Assembly (NCBI GenBank): GCA_023653785.1
Contig: JAMKCH010002867.1
Span: 1 to 64,000 of the forward strand
Length of the DNA: 64,000 nucleotides
Origin: Ophioderma brevispina
Taxonomy: Eukaryota; Echinodermata; Ophiuroidea; Amphilepidida; Ophiodermatidae
Reading direction: 5' to 3'
Part shown: piece by piece, positions 1 through 12,522 of the stretch
Numbering within the stretch: the first letter of the stretch is position 1
How the letters are laid out: each line of letters begins with the position of its first letter
Program-made: the position numbers and the translations under genes
Notes under the pieces: model-generated
The model's database searches: none
What the model was told of the DNA's origin: nothing
What the model saw: the letters and a program-made list of their open reading frames with translations, nothing else

Positions 1-1620
1 CCAAATGGATCCACCATGGATGCTTACTAGTAGCACTTACACATATAATGCATCATCTTGAATCGTGGCAACACAAATTGTCCCAAAATATGGTTAAAGT
101 GACTCGGAGATTTAAATATTTTTTGTCGAATGAATGAAAATTAGTAAAATAGTCCATAGAACTAAAGATAGTCACTAAAAATGTCCAATTCCAAAAGTTG
201 AGATGAATCAGATTTATCGTGGCCATGCAGTAAAGTAGCGAGTAAGTAAACATCCGTGTAGTGTAACAGTGCAATAGATACTGTGATAACAAAAATTCAG
301 GATCCAGAAATTCATAACAAAGTTGTGATTTTTAAATGAAGGATTCGATTTGAACTAACTATTTCACACAGTGATTAGTATATGGACACACATTATGTAC
401 ATGGCAAAATACACAATTGTTTGAAAATTGGGCGCTCTCTTTGGAAATCTCTTGGTCAGCCTTTAAATATGAACAGTATTTTCAAATGGAAAAGTTCTTG
501 ATTTTTACAAGAATTGTAAAAGCCGTGCTGATTACAAGAGGTTTTTGTGTTTACGTTGTAAACATGTTTGCCAATATAACTATTCCAAAATTTAATATGT
601 ATCTGACGCCCATAACGTTTTTATGTTTTAGTGGTAGTTTCCATGTTAATGCAAGTCCACAATAACAAAATTACCCATTTTTTACTTTGTAGCATCATGA
701 TGGATTAAGGCAACCAAAATAATTGCGATGATACAAGGGAAAAAAAACACTAGCACAAAAACACACAAAATTGTGAGATCATTTTTTCAATTGTCAGAAG
801 CTTCCAATTTCCCTTTAATTTTAATTGGGTGCTTTTTCAGCCAAAGCACAAAAAGTTTGTTATTGTTGTTGTTGCTGTTTTTTGCACATTTGGGAAGACA
901 AAATGCAAACCATTTTTTCAGTCTAATATGCTGCACCCACTTTTTGCAGCTTCAAGTACTGTCTGAGCATTTGTAAAGCAATGTAATCATGGACAGCCAT
1001 TTCTTGAAGTCAAAGGCCGGACTTGCGGAGATTTCTGCATAGCAGGTTTCATCTCATCAAAGAAAACCAAATTCATTTTTCTTGTCCTCTCATTCTTTCC
1101 TTCATTTCCAAATGACCCACTTGATCCAAGGACTCAATACACTAATCTACAGTCTACGCCACCAGATAAATCGGTAACCAGGTATGATAAACCTCTGTAT
1201 GGAGTTATAATTCCACATTGAAAGCAATAAATCCGCAGTTTTAAAAACAAGACTGTTGAAATCATCAGTATTTCTTAAAGTCAACGTTTGATTATTATGG
1301 ATCTCAGAGTGTCTGATTACTTGGCAACGATACTGTTGACTGGACCCAAAGGACTGCGAGTAGTACATCATTTTCTTGATATAGTGAAATGTGAGATGAC
1401 AGGCTTTTGGGACGGGAGCGAGTGGAACCATTTAACATTTAGATCGCTTGAATTTAATGGTAAGTTGAAGTCGGATTTGCAATAATTAAAGGAAATATGT
1501 TCATCTGATTCTAATATTTGGAAAAATTTGGCTAGGATGGAAAGCTTAAGTAACGTAGATTCCATGTATAAATCAAAATAAGTTGCAAAATTGTCCACAT
1601 TTGTGAGTATTTTGCCCTTT
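1..1620. other. AT-rich stretch, nothing recognised
   Basis: Only short ORFs under 95 codons occur here, on both strands and overlapping each other. None shows a domain or a biased codon pattern I recognise. There is no clear inverted or tandem repeat. It looks like intergenic or intronic DNA. Confidence 0.6.
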
Positions 1621-1624
1621 AATT

Positions 1625-1925
1625 CCCGCCCAATAGCTTACTCGAAAACGATTCCGACAAATACCCATTCGCAGGCAAATGGTGACGTCAAAGTGATGAC
1701 CATCATATTTACGTCGTGGTGACCATCCTATAGCCCGTGTTGCAATTCAATAATAAGTAAACACAACGAAATGAACAAAATATGTCATTCGTTAAACTTT
1801 TTTATTCTAATTTTATTATTACTTTCATAATACATCATATTACGTGTCCACAATAACAATTCGATTCAACACGATGTTTTGGTCATCACTTGACGTCACG
1901 AGTTGGGCGCTTTTGATCAATGAAG
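1625..1925. repeat. Inverted repeat (foldback) with paired TGACGTCA sites
   Basis: GGTGACGTCAAAGTGATGACC near 1681 is matched in reverse complement near 1881-1899, about 200 bp away. More weakly, a CCCGCCCAA-like segment on the left corresponds to TTGGGCGC on the right. Each arm carries the palindrome TGACGTCA, the binding core of CREB/ATF factors. This fits a short non-autonomous foldback element. No target duplication could be fixed, so the edges are approximate. Confidence 0.5.
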
Positions 1926-2947
1926 CCGTGGCGAAAAAATCCGCCCGTTTTCTTCGTATGTTAAAAAACGCAAATTAAAATGTTATTTGTTAATTTCATC
2001 AAATCTGTATTATTTTTTTTCGGGGACGTCGGGATGTATGTACATATATTTTGATGAATGGAAGTCAACTGAGCTTGACAAAATCTGACAGATTTCTTTA
2101 AAAGAAATCAATGTCTTTGAAAAGCAATGGCAATGACAAAGTTCTAGGAACACAATCCACAGAAATCTTTAGGAAAAATACTATCTCAAACTCGGTGAAG
2201 TGTGTTAGAATCTTAACTACTAAAACTAGGGGGGGTAATTATTAAAAAGATGAAATACCCCAGTCACAAAATATGAGGGGACATCCAATAAACCCAGCAA
2301 AGTCAAAAGTACATGAATGAACAGAAACTCACCCCAATCTTTCAATTGAGGCTTGACAGTGGATAATCAGACATGTAAGTGTGGGGGGGGGCCAAGTTGG
2401 GTCCTCGCCATAGACACTGTACAAAAGATCGTTCATTGGGGGGGGGGGCACAAGGGTACTGAGCAAGGGACTGCAAATAGGGAGGTGTGGGAGGCTGAAC
2501 AGACAGAAGACCCACATCATCAATGCAGGTTAACCTCCATTCATCCCCCACATGGTGCCTGGGTCTGTTTAAGTTGATGACTCCAAAAGAGATTGGCTTT
2601 GAATCCATAGGCGTAAATCCCCCCAATATTTTGATGAGAGGGGATGGTCAATACGATCCCAACACCAATGTTGTGGCCTGTGCATGTGTTTTTGACCAAA
2701 ATAAAACTGGATATTTTACCCATAATAGTTTAAAATGGTCAAGTGCATGCAGCATTTGTTCAATTACATTTAACAATTTAAGTTCTTGGACTACATGGCA
2801 ATTTTTTAGCGTGCTTCACATGCATATGTGCTAAAAAAACAATCTGTTGGCAAAACCCGGTTTCATTCAAAAATTTCATCAACCCCATCACTACCAATGT
2901 AAAAAAGAATTTATACCCATGCATTGAATCATACCTTGAGATATAAG
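1926..2947. other. Non-coding stretch with G-runs
   Basis: The stretch holds several G homopolymers (around 2228, 2384 and 2440) and overlapping short ORFs on both strands that look like chance. No repeat boundary or RNA gene was recognised. Confidence 0.5.
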
Positions 2948-3272
2948 TTACTCTAGTTAGCTCATGGTGGTTTTTGTATGCAATATGTGTCCAGAGCTAA
3001 ACTCTTCAGGAACCTACTAATGCAAGATCCAGGAACAATATGTGGTTGGTAACATAAATTCCCACTGACGCCGAAACAGCTGAAATAGCTCCGCCCTTTG
3101 TTGGCGTGGTCACGCCCTTTTGAGCGAAGTATATTGACTGTATCTACAGAACCGTTGGACCTAGGAGGTTGCGAGACCAATCAAATGTGCGGAATGGCCA
3201 AATTATGGGGGGAGGTAATATACTTTTTTATATCCAAAAGTCAAAGGATTTTAGATAATTGTCAAAAAATTA
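2948..3272 (+). repeat. Outer left arm of the 3-6 kb inverted repeat
   Basis: This segment pairs in reverse complement with 6022-6338. The two arms differ by substitutions and small indels throughout, so the element is old. Homology fades just outside 2948 and 6338, which sets the approximate ends. Confidence 0.7.
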
Positions 3273-3554
3273 CACGTCGCGGTTCTCGCTAAATCCCCCT
3301 GGCGGCAGCATTTACAAATTTTTTAAATAATCAGTGCAAATACCCCCTTAAAACCCAACAATCCCCTTAAACCCCAACAACCCCCCTTAAACCTGGGGGC
3401 CAACCCCCTTAAACTCGTGCAACCACCTTAAACCACAACAAGCCCCCTAGCCCAGACAACCCCCCTTAAACCCGGACCAAAACCCTTTAACCCGGACAAC
3501 CCACTTAAATCCACCAATCCCCTTAAGCCCAGACAACCCCTAAACCCAGACAAC

Positions 3555-3645
3555 GGCATGTGCAACGTTCGCGCAATGCATACGCACATGCCCGCATGCG
3601 CATGAGGTGTGCACGTGCGCGCATGCATACGCGTATTTGTGCACA
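3555..3645. repeat. Alternating purine-pyrimidine island in the minisatellite
   Basis: The C-rich array is interrupted by about 90 bp rich in GCATGC, TGCGCATG, GTGCACG and CATACGCG. This purine-pyrimidine alternation favours Z-DNA. It contains many short self-complementary words and differs in composition from both flanks. Confidence 0.5.
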
Positions 3646-3977
3646 AAACCCCTTCAACCAAAAACCCCCCTTAAAACCCAAAAATCCCCTTAAACCCCAA
3701 CAACCCCCCTTAAACCTGGACAACCCCCTTCAAACCGTGCAACCAACCTAAACCCCAACAATCCCCCTAAGTCCAGACAAACCCCCCTTAAACCCGGAAA
3801 TCCCCTTTAAACCCAGGAAAACCCACCTAAACCCCAAAAAATACCGCTTAAACCCCAACAACCCCTTAAAGCTGGACAAACCCCCACTTAAACCCGGACA
3901 ACCCCCACATTAAACCTGGGCAACCCCCTTACACTCGTGCAACCCACCTTAAACAACAACAAGCCCCCTTAAGCCAA

Positions 3978-4001
3978 GGGGGGGGGGGGGGGGGGGGGGG
4001 G
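3978..4001 (+). repeat. Poly-G run of 24 bases
   Basis: Twenty-four consecutive G residues interrupt the minisatellite. The exact length is likely uncertain in the assembly. Confidence 0.9.
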
Positions 4002-4215
4002 ACAAAAACACCCCCCTTAAACCAGGACACCCCTTTAAACCAGACAACCCACCTTAAACCCAAACAATACCCCTTAAGTCCAGACAACCCCCCTAAAACC
4101 CGGAAAACCCCCTTTAACCAAGAACCCACTTAAATCCCCAACAATCCCCATTAACCAACACACCCCTTAAAGCTAGACAACCCCCTTAAACCCAGAAACC
4201 CCTTAAACTTGGGAC

Positions 4216-4440
4216 AACCCCACCATAAACCTAATCAGCGCGAGAGTACATGATTCCCACCCTCCACCAAGGTTCATCAAAATCGGACTATGGATCTTCA
4301 GATAGTTGTTCACAAGCTTTTTGGGTAAAAATACCCAAAAGTAACTCAGTATTATGCAAATTAGGTACACTAATTTAGCATATTGCACAGCCACATAATC
4401 TAATCAGATGAAGGCATTGGCAGTCCGATCTCACCACAAG
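4216..4440. repeat. Diverged copies of a CTAATCAG...CACCA(A)G repeat
   Basis: Two imperfect units start near 4228 and 4396. Each has a TCTAATCAG-like start followed by a pyrimidine-rich stretch and a CACCA(A)G..CATCA word. The same unit type is tandem at 18288-18545, so this is a dispersed repeat family. It lies between the minisatellite and the inner left arm. Confidence 0.45.
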
Positions 4441-5378
4441 TTACATCACCATAACCGATGGGTCTCATGTTATCGCGGTCACAAGATTGTGTTGGACGCC
4501 CGACGACGACGCCGCCTTGACTGATGCATAATCCCCCTTCTGCTTTCAACCAGGGGATAAAAATGACTTCACATATTGCGCAATATACAACTATGAATGA
4601 ATCATAAGGTTTTCAGCCATAATAGGGAAGGGAGTTCACCTACACTGGATTTGGCTCTAACTCTCCTCAGGATAATTTTTGGGTAACTAAGGGTAGGTCA
4701 CAAAAATAAAATTCTATTCCCCTTTTCGTTCTCAAATGGCAGCCCGTCAAAAATTTGATGAATTTGAGACATTTTGTAAATATTAGGTGAAAAAAGTGCA
4801 TTTGTAAGTGCTGTTATAAAAGGTATTGCAGTTATGATGTTTGTTGTGTACAGAGCTATTGACCCATTGGATTTCAAAATGGGAATAATCAGCATTTAAT
4901 GTTACTCCTATCCTTTGCATGGGGGGGGTCCAATGGCCCATTGTAGAGGTAAAGATGTTTCCCATTTATAGGGGACTTAAGTTAATGTGAGCTAAAGGGA
5001 CTTTAGCAGCAAAGTTAAATGATGCTGAAGGGTCTTATGATCTAAAAGCACTAACTGGGAGCTTGTGACCATGAATAAGTCAATAAAATAACCTGAACTT
5101 GAGGCACGCTGCGTGGTGGGAATAGTGACTTGTAGGACCTAATGTCAAGTGTATCAAACGCTGCTGAAGGATCTTAAATAATCTAAATGCACTACTAAAT
5201 GCCGGTTCAGGCTAAAACATTCATGACCTTAAAAGTTGGGGCCCCCTTTTGTGGATCAATGAAAAAGTCGATAAAATTACCCCAATTTTTAGCGCAGCAC
5301 TACCATTGGCATATCCAATGGACGAGGAGCCAACCCCCCCCCCCCAACACCAAACAATAAATCGAGGGGGAGCCAAAA

Positions 5379-5560
5379 ATGGGAAGGAAAAAAGGAAGGA
5401 ATAGAAAGAAAAAAGAGGGAAGAAAGAAAAAGGGGAAAGAAGAGAGAAAAAGAGGGAAGAATAGTGGACGGAAGAGAATTGGCAAAGGAGAGAAGAGAAA
5501 GGGGAAAGAAGAGAAAGAGGAAGGGGGAGGACGGAAAAAGAAGGAAACGGGGAAATTTGT
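5379..5560 (+). repeat. Polypurine tract
   Basis: Nearly 180 bp are almost exclusively A and G, as irregular GGAAAGAAGAG words, in the loop of the inverted-repeat element. Such tracts can form triplex (H-) DNA. The open frames across it encode only Lys/Arg/Glu/Gly runs on one strand and Phe/Ser/Leu/Pro runs on the other. They are compositional, not genes. Confidence 0.8.
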
Positions 5561-6338
5561 GCTCTGAAACAAATTTTTGCTTCTAAAAATGGCAAAACCA
5601 GGACCTTACGGGACCACCCCTCGTACGATCAGCCCTCATGCAAGTACAAGAATCGGGAAATCTATTGATTCTCACCCCCCCCACCCATCAAATGTTCAGT
5701 AGTTCTGTGCAATTAAAACGTCATAATAGCAATAACTGATTGAGTTTGGAGCACATACACTGGTGATACGGCACTTAAAAATGCAGTTGTCACCTATACT
5801 TTGTTCAAGGTCACAAATATTTAAGGGCTGCCGTTTGAGAACGTAAAGGCGGCTTATGAATTTTCTGTTTGGATTACCCTAGTACCCTAACAATTATCCT
5901 GAGGAGAGTTATGAGCCCCAAAATACCAAGGTCTATGGGGGACAACCCCTCCCTGTTTTGGCATGGAAAACCTTTGAATTCATTTAAATTGTATAGTGCA
6001 GTGATATGATGAAATCAGTTTTGACAATTATCTTAAAAAACCTTAGATTTTGGATATAAAAATGTATTACTGACCTCCCAAAGTGGCCACTTCGCACATT
6101 TGAGTGTCTCGCAACCTCTAGGACACGGTTCTGCCATGTAAATACATCAGTACTTACTTTTTTTTTCGCTCAAAAAGGAGCGTGACCCCCCAAAAAGGGG
6201 CGTGGCCCATTCAGCTTTTTCGGCGTCAGTGGGAATTATGGTACCAACCAAATATTGTTCCTGGACCTTCACTTAGTGGATTCCTGTTCAAGTTTAGCTC
6301 TGGACATATTATGCATACAAAATACAACATGAGAAACT

Positions 6339-9300
6339 AGAGTAAGTCCTTCCTCATTTGTGGCATATGTAGAAGTAAGGGAACTCTCTATGGAAATTGG
6401 ACACTTTTCAACCAATCAAACTGAAATTTAGACCAAAAGAATGAATTAAAATTTTTGGACAAATTTCGCAGAAAAAAAATTATACTTGTGTAAACTACTC
6501 TTACAATCAACATGCATTCACGTACCGGAGGTACATATCACGTAGATCCACATGTTACTAAGAGTCATGTCAAGATCATTTATTGAAAGTTTCCAAAACA
6601 CTGCTACAAAAGCTGGCGATTTTGGATACATTGATAATGCCCAAAAAGGTATCTCTATCTCTTCTTTTTCCCCTGGGGAAAATTGAAGAATTGTATCTCC
6701 GGACCATAGACTGGAGAGACACTTCAATATAACACAGGGTGCTCAGATAACATACGGCTTCTGAAATTTTCAAGAGTTTCCTCAACATGAGCATGTATAT
6801 TTATAACTTTGCAAACTGCCAGGAAATTGGGAAAAGATATAATGGCTGGTCCTATATTACAGAGAATTGAAGAGAGTGTCTATATTGGCAAGCATATAAT
6901 GCTGACTTCGCCATGGTGATCGAGCATGTGACACGTTAAAAATATATCAGCACCAACTTCCAGTATCGATGATAGATTATTTCCCTGAAATGCAGAATGC
7001 ACTACTTGAGGACAAACCAAGAATCTACTCAGGATCAAATCAACTATACTAAATGTACAGAACCATGTCTGCCTTTATAGTAAAGGGGCACAGACCATCA
7101 ATTGTAAACATATATTGTAAATCCGTTATGCATTATGCTGATCAAGCACTTGCAGTGTTTTAAAGGAAATAACTTGTCACAGAATACATTCCCGATTGGG
7201 CATTGCAAATATTCAAACTATTATTGAGGCTTTTTGTTTTATATAGGCATCATTTATTGGCAACCTGAAAAGAAGGGGGGGCGTGTGTTTTTTTTTAAAT
7301 TGATAATTTAATTACGTAAAATTTGCATCTTGATTTGGTTAAGTTGTGTTCGCATCTTTAAGGAACATCCACGCCCTTATTGAGTCTGGCTTCAAGAATT
7401 ATTTCTTTCTGATATAATTTGAGGGCCTGGGGATGAGGCTATTAGCAATCGGTCATTGCCCTTGAATGGGATGTAAAATATATAATTTTAATCCCAAACC
7501 TTTTTACTTAGGCAATCTCACTTTGCCATCTCTTTCCTCTTCATTTGAATATGACAAGAATCAAACATCATCTAAATTAGATTTAAAAATCATTATTTCT
7601 ATAATAAATTTTTAATCAATACGTTTTTCTTTACAAATAGTGTCACAACCTTGCACTCTGATATGACATTGAAAAATTAATTGCTTTTCAACGATTGCAC
7701 TATTTTTTTCTTCTTTTCTTTCAGAAAGCTATTTTAGATTAACACGCCTACGTTTATCATGTGACTTTTCCATTGAAAGCACTCCTAATCGTTTTGAACT
7801 CAAGCAGTTTCTCTTGTAATTTTTATTGCAATTTTGGATATGAGTTTGTTGTGTTCCATGGCCAAACCTGGCCGGGTAGATGTAGTATAGCTATGGAACA
7901 GCCTAGCGGCACTACACAGTTCCCATCAAGATTTTCACCTTGCTATAACATTGTCCAATCCTAGTATGACGAGTTTTATTTGTGCCATCAACTGTTATTA
8001 CCTCTGAGGGTAAAACCCATCCGTAATCATAGTAAAGCCTTGCAGGCGAGTAATTTTCTAGCTTTTTAATCAAAGTTGTTCGTGTAATCTTAGCTTTTGT
8101 TTTGTCCAGTGCCACATTGGTGAAACCTTGTGTTTATATAGGAAATAGTCTTTACACTTGAGAAAAAATGACGCATGCTTAAAACAATTATTGTGCTTTA
8201 TGTACTCGCAAGACTCACTAGAACTACCACCCACTGGGGAGTACCCTAAATCTTTGGTAGTAAGGGTTTAAATTGACAACCAACAACAATGAGTAGATCT
8301 TTAACAATAACTTGTACCAAAATCATGGTCCCTCTTTGCCACAGACTCCTCATGGGCATGTATGCATCAACACTTTTAATCACCCACATGACTATTTCGG
8401 AAATAAGAAAACCGATGTCCTTGCCGCCGAGAGGCATCAGCGCACGGACACACGGAATTAACCATCCTCACCCTTTATGGCGGCCACGTCTAAATCTACT
8501 TTGACAGTGACCAACTCAATTTCTGCTCTGAGTAGTTCCATATTAAATTGCAAGAAAATATTTGCTTATGTTTACTGATATGTGTAAAATAAATCCTCAT
8601 ACATACACCTGTAGATATATGCATGCAAGACACATACGCAATGAGAAGATAATACTTTGTCCATCATGTTCGTGTTTTGTGTAAATTGTGCCCTTGGTGT
8701 ACATGAAATCGATTTACACTGTTGTGGAACTTGACTACTTAGCAACAATCATAACTATATCATCCTTGAGCAGCTTACAGATGAAACTGTCAAGAGTTTA
8801 GATTCTCACTGTAGGATAAGATTTCCTTGAAATGAACTTGCATCAAAGGTCTTAACTAAAAGCTTGTAGGTGTTTTTGATATCCCCTGGAGGTTAGGAAT
8901 TGATGAGAAGCTGAAAATAATTACGCAAAATTATTGGTCATCAATATACAATCCCTTGTCAAATCAAAATCCAATTCGACATACAATATGATACTCAATG
9001 GCTAAAGTCATAGAAGGCTTTTGAGTATGTTTTCTTTTGACTTTCAATCACTTTAATATTCCCCGATGATTAGTTGAAATAAATTACATGAAAAGCCCGA
9101 TATGGATCCATATTTTTTCATTCCACCTTGCTGTAAATCTCAATTGAAGATATTTAACATCAGATTATAATATATATATATAAGTCTCATTGTAGATTTC
9201 AGAACTGATTTGAATTTCGGTGCCAATGAGATGATTATGCTAATAACCCAAGCAGATGAGCAATCTGATGGCTGTTTACTATAGTCATTTGCATAAGTCC

Positions 9301-9372
9301 TTTACATGTAAAGATAAAATCACCAGAGACACACACACCATTTGATTATTAGCTTATCAAAACATGGTAATG
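6339..9372. other. Non-coding stretch, nothing recognised
   Basis: About 3 kb of AT-rich sequence with only short unrelated ORFs (largest 72 codons). No inverted repeats with target duplications, tRNA boxes or LINE motifs were found by eye. Confidence 0.5.
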
Positions 9373-9380
9373 GTATTTAC

Positions 9381-9655
9381 CAGTGGCAGACCGCCGGTGT
9401 TGGGCCGGCAGTTTGCCCCCTCTGAGCTCGAAATAGCGGGAGCGATATGGACTCAGAAATATGCATTTTCACCCCATTTTAAATTTTTTTACCATTTCAG
9501 CCTAAATGTTGTGGCAAAATTAAAGTAAATTTTAGTCAAATTCCAGACTTAATGGAAGCAATTCATTCACACGGGACAACCATAACATTTTGCCACCTCT
9601 GGCAGGACGACTTGAATTTTGCCCCCTCCTGGCTCAACTGCCTCGGTACCCACTG
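9381..9655. mobile_element. Short non-autonomous hAT-type element
   Basis: The 275-bp element begins CAGTGGCAGAC and ends GGTACCCACTG. The terminal CAGTGG/CCACTG pair is typical of hAT elements. It is flanked by GTATTTAC on the left (9373-9380) and GTATACAC on the right (9656-9663), an 8-bp target duplication with two mismatches. There is no coding capacity, so it would have depended on a hAT transposase elsewhere. Confidence 0.65.
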
Positions 9656-11130
9656 GTATACACCAAATTGCATGATGCAAACTGATTCAGGTCTGAAGGA
9701 CCACACCTAGTATGAACAAAAATCTACCAGCAATCACATGAGAAGTTAATGTGGTAGATCTCATACAAATTTTACTTATGAGACCTATTATGGTCTACAA
9801 GCTGAACTGCGGACATGGATGAGGGGCTAATTATTGCAGTACAAGCTGGTTCTAGAACAAAAAGTCTTGCTACCCCCCCCCCCCCCCCCCCGCCGATTGT
9901 ATCACGCTAAAGCCATTGCCCTGTGATACTGACCTGATCGAAATCACGGCGAGGCTAAACAATACCTTTCTTCTCATTCTTTAACACTTGCATATCAAAA
10001 TCAAGAAGGTTACCTAGTAACGTATACGGAAATTAGGTAGATTTTATCCACTGACTTAACCCCACTTTATAGTCTAGCGAGACCTAACCCCTTTTTTTTA
10101 CTCTTTTCTGAAATCCTCACCAAAAAGTGTTTTTCTTGTCTCTAAATTTTTGACATTTGTATCAAAATGTGGAATTTGGGGTACCCCAACCTGGCCCGAG
10201 CATTGCCTCTTCTTCTCTGCGTATTGCGCTGATGTGTATGCACTGTAAACCTGTGTTATATCGTCTCATATCACAAAGCTAGGAACCAATGAATTGCTAA
10301 TGACATGTGTTTTCAGATTCGACTGGGTTTTTAAATGCCAAAAGTGTACAATGTGAAGATGCTATACATGAAACGAAACATGATTTCTAGGTTAAAATTT
10401 TCTGTAGAATCCAAATCTGAAGTCAAAATGCAAAATGTTGGATCTGTTGGAGTATCGCATTTTGGGGTATTGCGCCATGCCAAGTCCCATTGCAACCTAT
10501 GGTATTTTGGCTGATAATTTCTAGTCCTGTTTGATAAAAAAAATTTCTCAAATGTTGTGCAGTTGACAAAAAGTTAATACTATATTGTTGTGGCATATGT
10601 CTTGGGCATAATCGATTAACTTTTCAACAATTCCCACTTTTGGGGTTTTTTTTTTCGCGGGTTCTCAAACGCCAAATTTTAGTAAAATTTGGTTTTTTTT
10701 TTTTTTTTTTTTAAATGTTCTAAAATTTTTAGACATGGTATTAACTCTTTTTCATCCTAACTATGTAGGGACTTGCTTGGACATAATCACTTAACTTTGA
10801 AGCCTATCGCTCTTTTAGTTTTCCTCTTGAATGTTATGAATAACATATTTTGTTCATGCACTGGAAAAATCAAGGGTAAGGGGAAACATTTTTTGTATTT
10901 TTTGTCTGTTTGTGTTTTTGTGTTTGTGTTTTTTGGTGTTTAATTTTTGTTTTGAAATTGCTAAATTTTGAATGTCGCTTTGTCACGGTACATGCAATTT
11001 GAATGGATCTGGTGTGAAAATTATGAAATGAGTGATAAGCCAAATACTTGATCCATAGTTATTACCTTACTGAATATATTAACATTATAGAAGGTCATAT
11101 ATATGTAATTGTAACTCATTCAAGGTGGTA
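9656..11130. other. Non-coding stretch with homopolymers
   Basis: The stretch contains a poly-C run near 9874-9891, T-runs near 10640 and 10695, and GT-rich sequence near 10900. No gene or bounded repeat was recognised. Confidence 0.5.
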
Positions 11131-11374
11131 GGGTTGAAAATTTTGTCACCCGAAGTGCGATTTTTGGACAAAATCGGCCACATCAATATTTTTTAGCAAA
11201 ATGGTTATGATACAGGGTTTGATTAAAATTCATAATCTACAAACAATTTTCCCTAAAAGGACATCTTAAAAATTTAAATAATGGGTATTTGTTGCTCCGA
11301 TATGAATTTTTCACACTTTGGCACTAAACCTCAGTCCAATCTGAAACCAGTCATAACAATCGCAGTGTTTTTTT

Positions 11375-11395
11375 AAGGTGGATGCCGCATGATCC
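11375..11395 (+). repeat. AAGGTGGATGCCGCATGAT motif, copy 1
   Basis: The 19-bp word AAGGTGGATGCCGCATGAT occurs here and again near 13191-13212, after T-runs or TTAA-like sequence. A shared exact word with diverging flanks suggests the end of a dispersed element. The matching inverted end was not found. Confidence 0.4.
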
Positions 11396-11470
11396 TGTGC
11401 ACACGTCTACGGTCAGTACGCGCAGTCATCTCAAGTAGATTTCAGCCCTCATCACACAATCATCCTTTTT

Positions 11471-11553
11471 TTCGCGACATGACGCAAAGTTTTCTGCGAA
11501 TGCGCAACGCAGCAAATAATGCGTAATCTTTGCGTCATTTAATGTGCGCGAAA
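11471..11553. repeat. GC-rich palindrome with TGACGCAA sites
   Basis: ATGACGCAAAG (11479-11489) is perfectly matched by CTTTGCGTCAT (11528-11538). The outer TTTCGCG/CGCGAAA also pairs, and the loop is rich in GCG words. The result is a strong hairpin. TGACGCAA resembles ATF/C-EBP composite sites, but regulatory function is inference only. The wider 11380-11560 region has more CpG than its surroundings. Confidence 0.55.
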
Positions 11554-12410
11554 TTTAAAACAAAAGGTGTCTTGCACTGTCTTCTATCACCTCTCTTCCC
11601 TGGCCATTACCCGATATTGGCAGGATGTCAGCGCATCAAACAGCCTATAAAACAATATAGAGGGAGGAAAAGAGAATAATTCAACCAGTAGTTTCACACA
11701 CTACCTGTACATTGTTCAGAACAGCCATTGCTAGATTGTTGAAAAATTGTAGAGCCTACGACATATGTTTGAGTTGGGTGAGTTGTTGATGTTAACCTCC
11801 AATTTGGACAATCTGAATGCGTTAGTGGATAAAAACCCCGCTTGTCAACTGATAACAGGATTTATTTTATCTGTTTATTTGATTTATTCATTTATTGCAC
11901 ATTAATGCTTGAGAGCTATATGATTTGCTGATTGAAATATAAATAAATATCAATGTTATCAAACAGTTCAAGACATAAATATTTTCAAATGGACCTCTTT
12001 GTTGAATTTTTCAGATCGACTAATAAAACAAAATTCTGTAGGAATTTAAAAACACAGTATAAAGCCTATATTTCAGGGGAAAGTCGGTAACAAGCTATGC
12101 AGGCAAAACTCAGAAAGTATGAGAATTAGGTTACGTACCTTTTCTTTCAGGGTTAACTTGTCCCTGAATGTCCCTGTGATACTGGTATTTAGCAAAAGAA
12201 CTAAACATCTATTGATTTCGTTTATTCCCTTTTAAGCATTTAATTCGAAAAACCCCAAACTGCTTTATTCTGTAATATGTTATATGGGGTGATGGCTTGA
12301 ACCCTAAGACTAATCCATATTAATTAGCTTATGGGCACTTTTCCACAAAGAAGGTCCCCACAAAGCCTTAAAATGTCCCCACCTGGTATGTAATATCAAT
12401 GTACGTGTGC

Positions 12411-12522
12411 AACACACACATACATGTACGTATGCAAACACACACAACACACACACACACACACACACACACAAAGCGCGCGCGCGCACACACACACAAA
12501 GCACACAAAGCACACACAAAGT
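12411..12522. repeat. CA/CG microsatellite
   Basis: A run of CACACA with an internal CGCGCGCGCG block and AAAGCACAC interruptions. Frames through it encode only Cys/Val/Ala runs and are not genes. Confidence 0.9.

Larger units (their letters stand above)
3338..4215. repeat. C-rich minisatellite, CCCCTTAAACCC-type unit
   Basis: About 880 bp of degenerate tandem units of roughly 19-22 bp follow the pattern CCCCTTAAACCCGGACAAC. The G-rich strand reads GGGTTTAAGGGG, which superficially resembles telomeric DNA. The unit length varies and the array is internal, so it is a minisatellite and not a telomere. It sits inside the left arm of the surrounding inverted-repeat element. Clustered G triplets on one strand could form G-quadruplexes. 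Confidence 0.85.
2948..6338. mobile_element. Long terminal-inverted-repeat element, left arm interrupted
   Basis: The left arm (about 2948-3272) is the reverse complement of 6022-6338 with moderate divergence. Shared landmarks include the TATGTCCAGAGCTAAAC-like block, the CCCACTGACGCCGAAA block and the GAGGTTGCGAGAC block. A second pair continues inward: 4647-4860 matches 5700-5935 in reverse complement, sharing AACTCTCCTCAGGATAAT and GTTCTCAAA.GGCAGCCC. On the right these parts are separated by only ~90 bp. On the left they are separated by ~1.37 kb holding a minisatellite and another repeat, so the left arm was opened by later insertion. No transposase ORF lies in the loop, and no target duplication was identified. 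Confidence 0.7.

Noticed and set aside
3338..4215. Internal telomere
   Set aside because: The unit contains GGGTTTAAGG-like sequence, but the period is ~20 bp and degenerate. It is not a 5-7 bp telomeric repeat, and it lies inside another element.
5221..5595. 124-codon minus-strand ORF rich in Phe, Ser, Leu and Pro
   Set aside because: It is the antisense of a polypurine tract. The peptide mirrors base composition and has overlapping open frames on the same and opposite strand.
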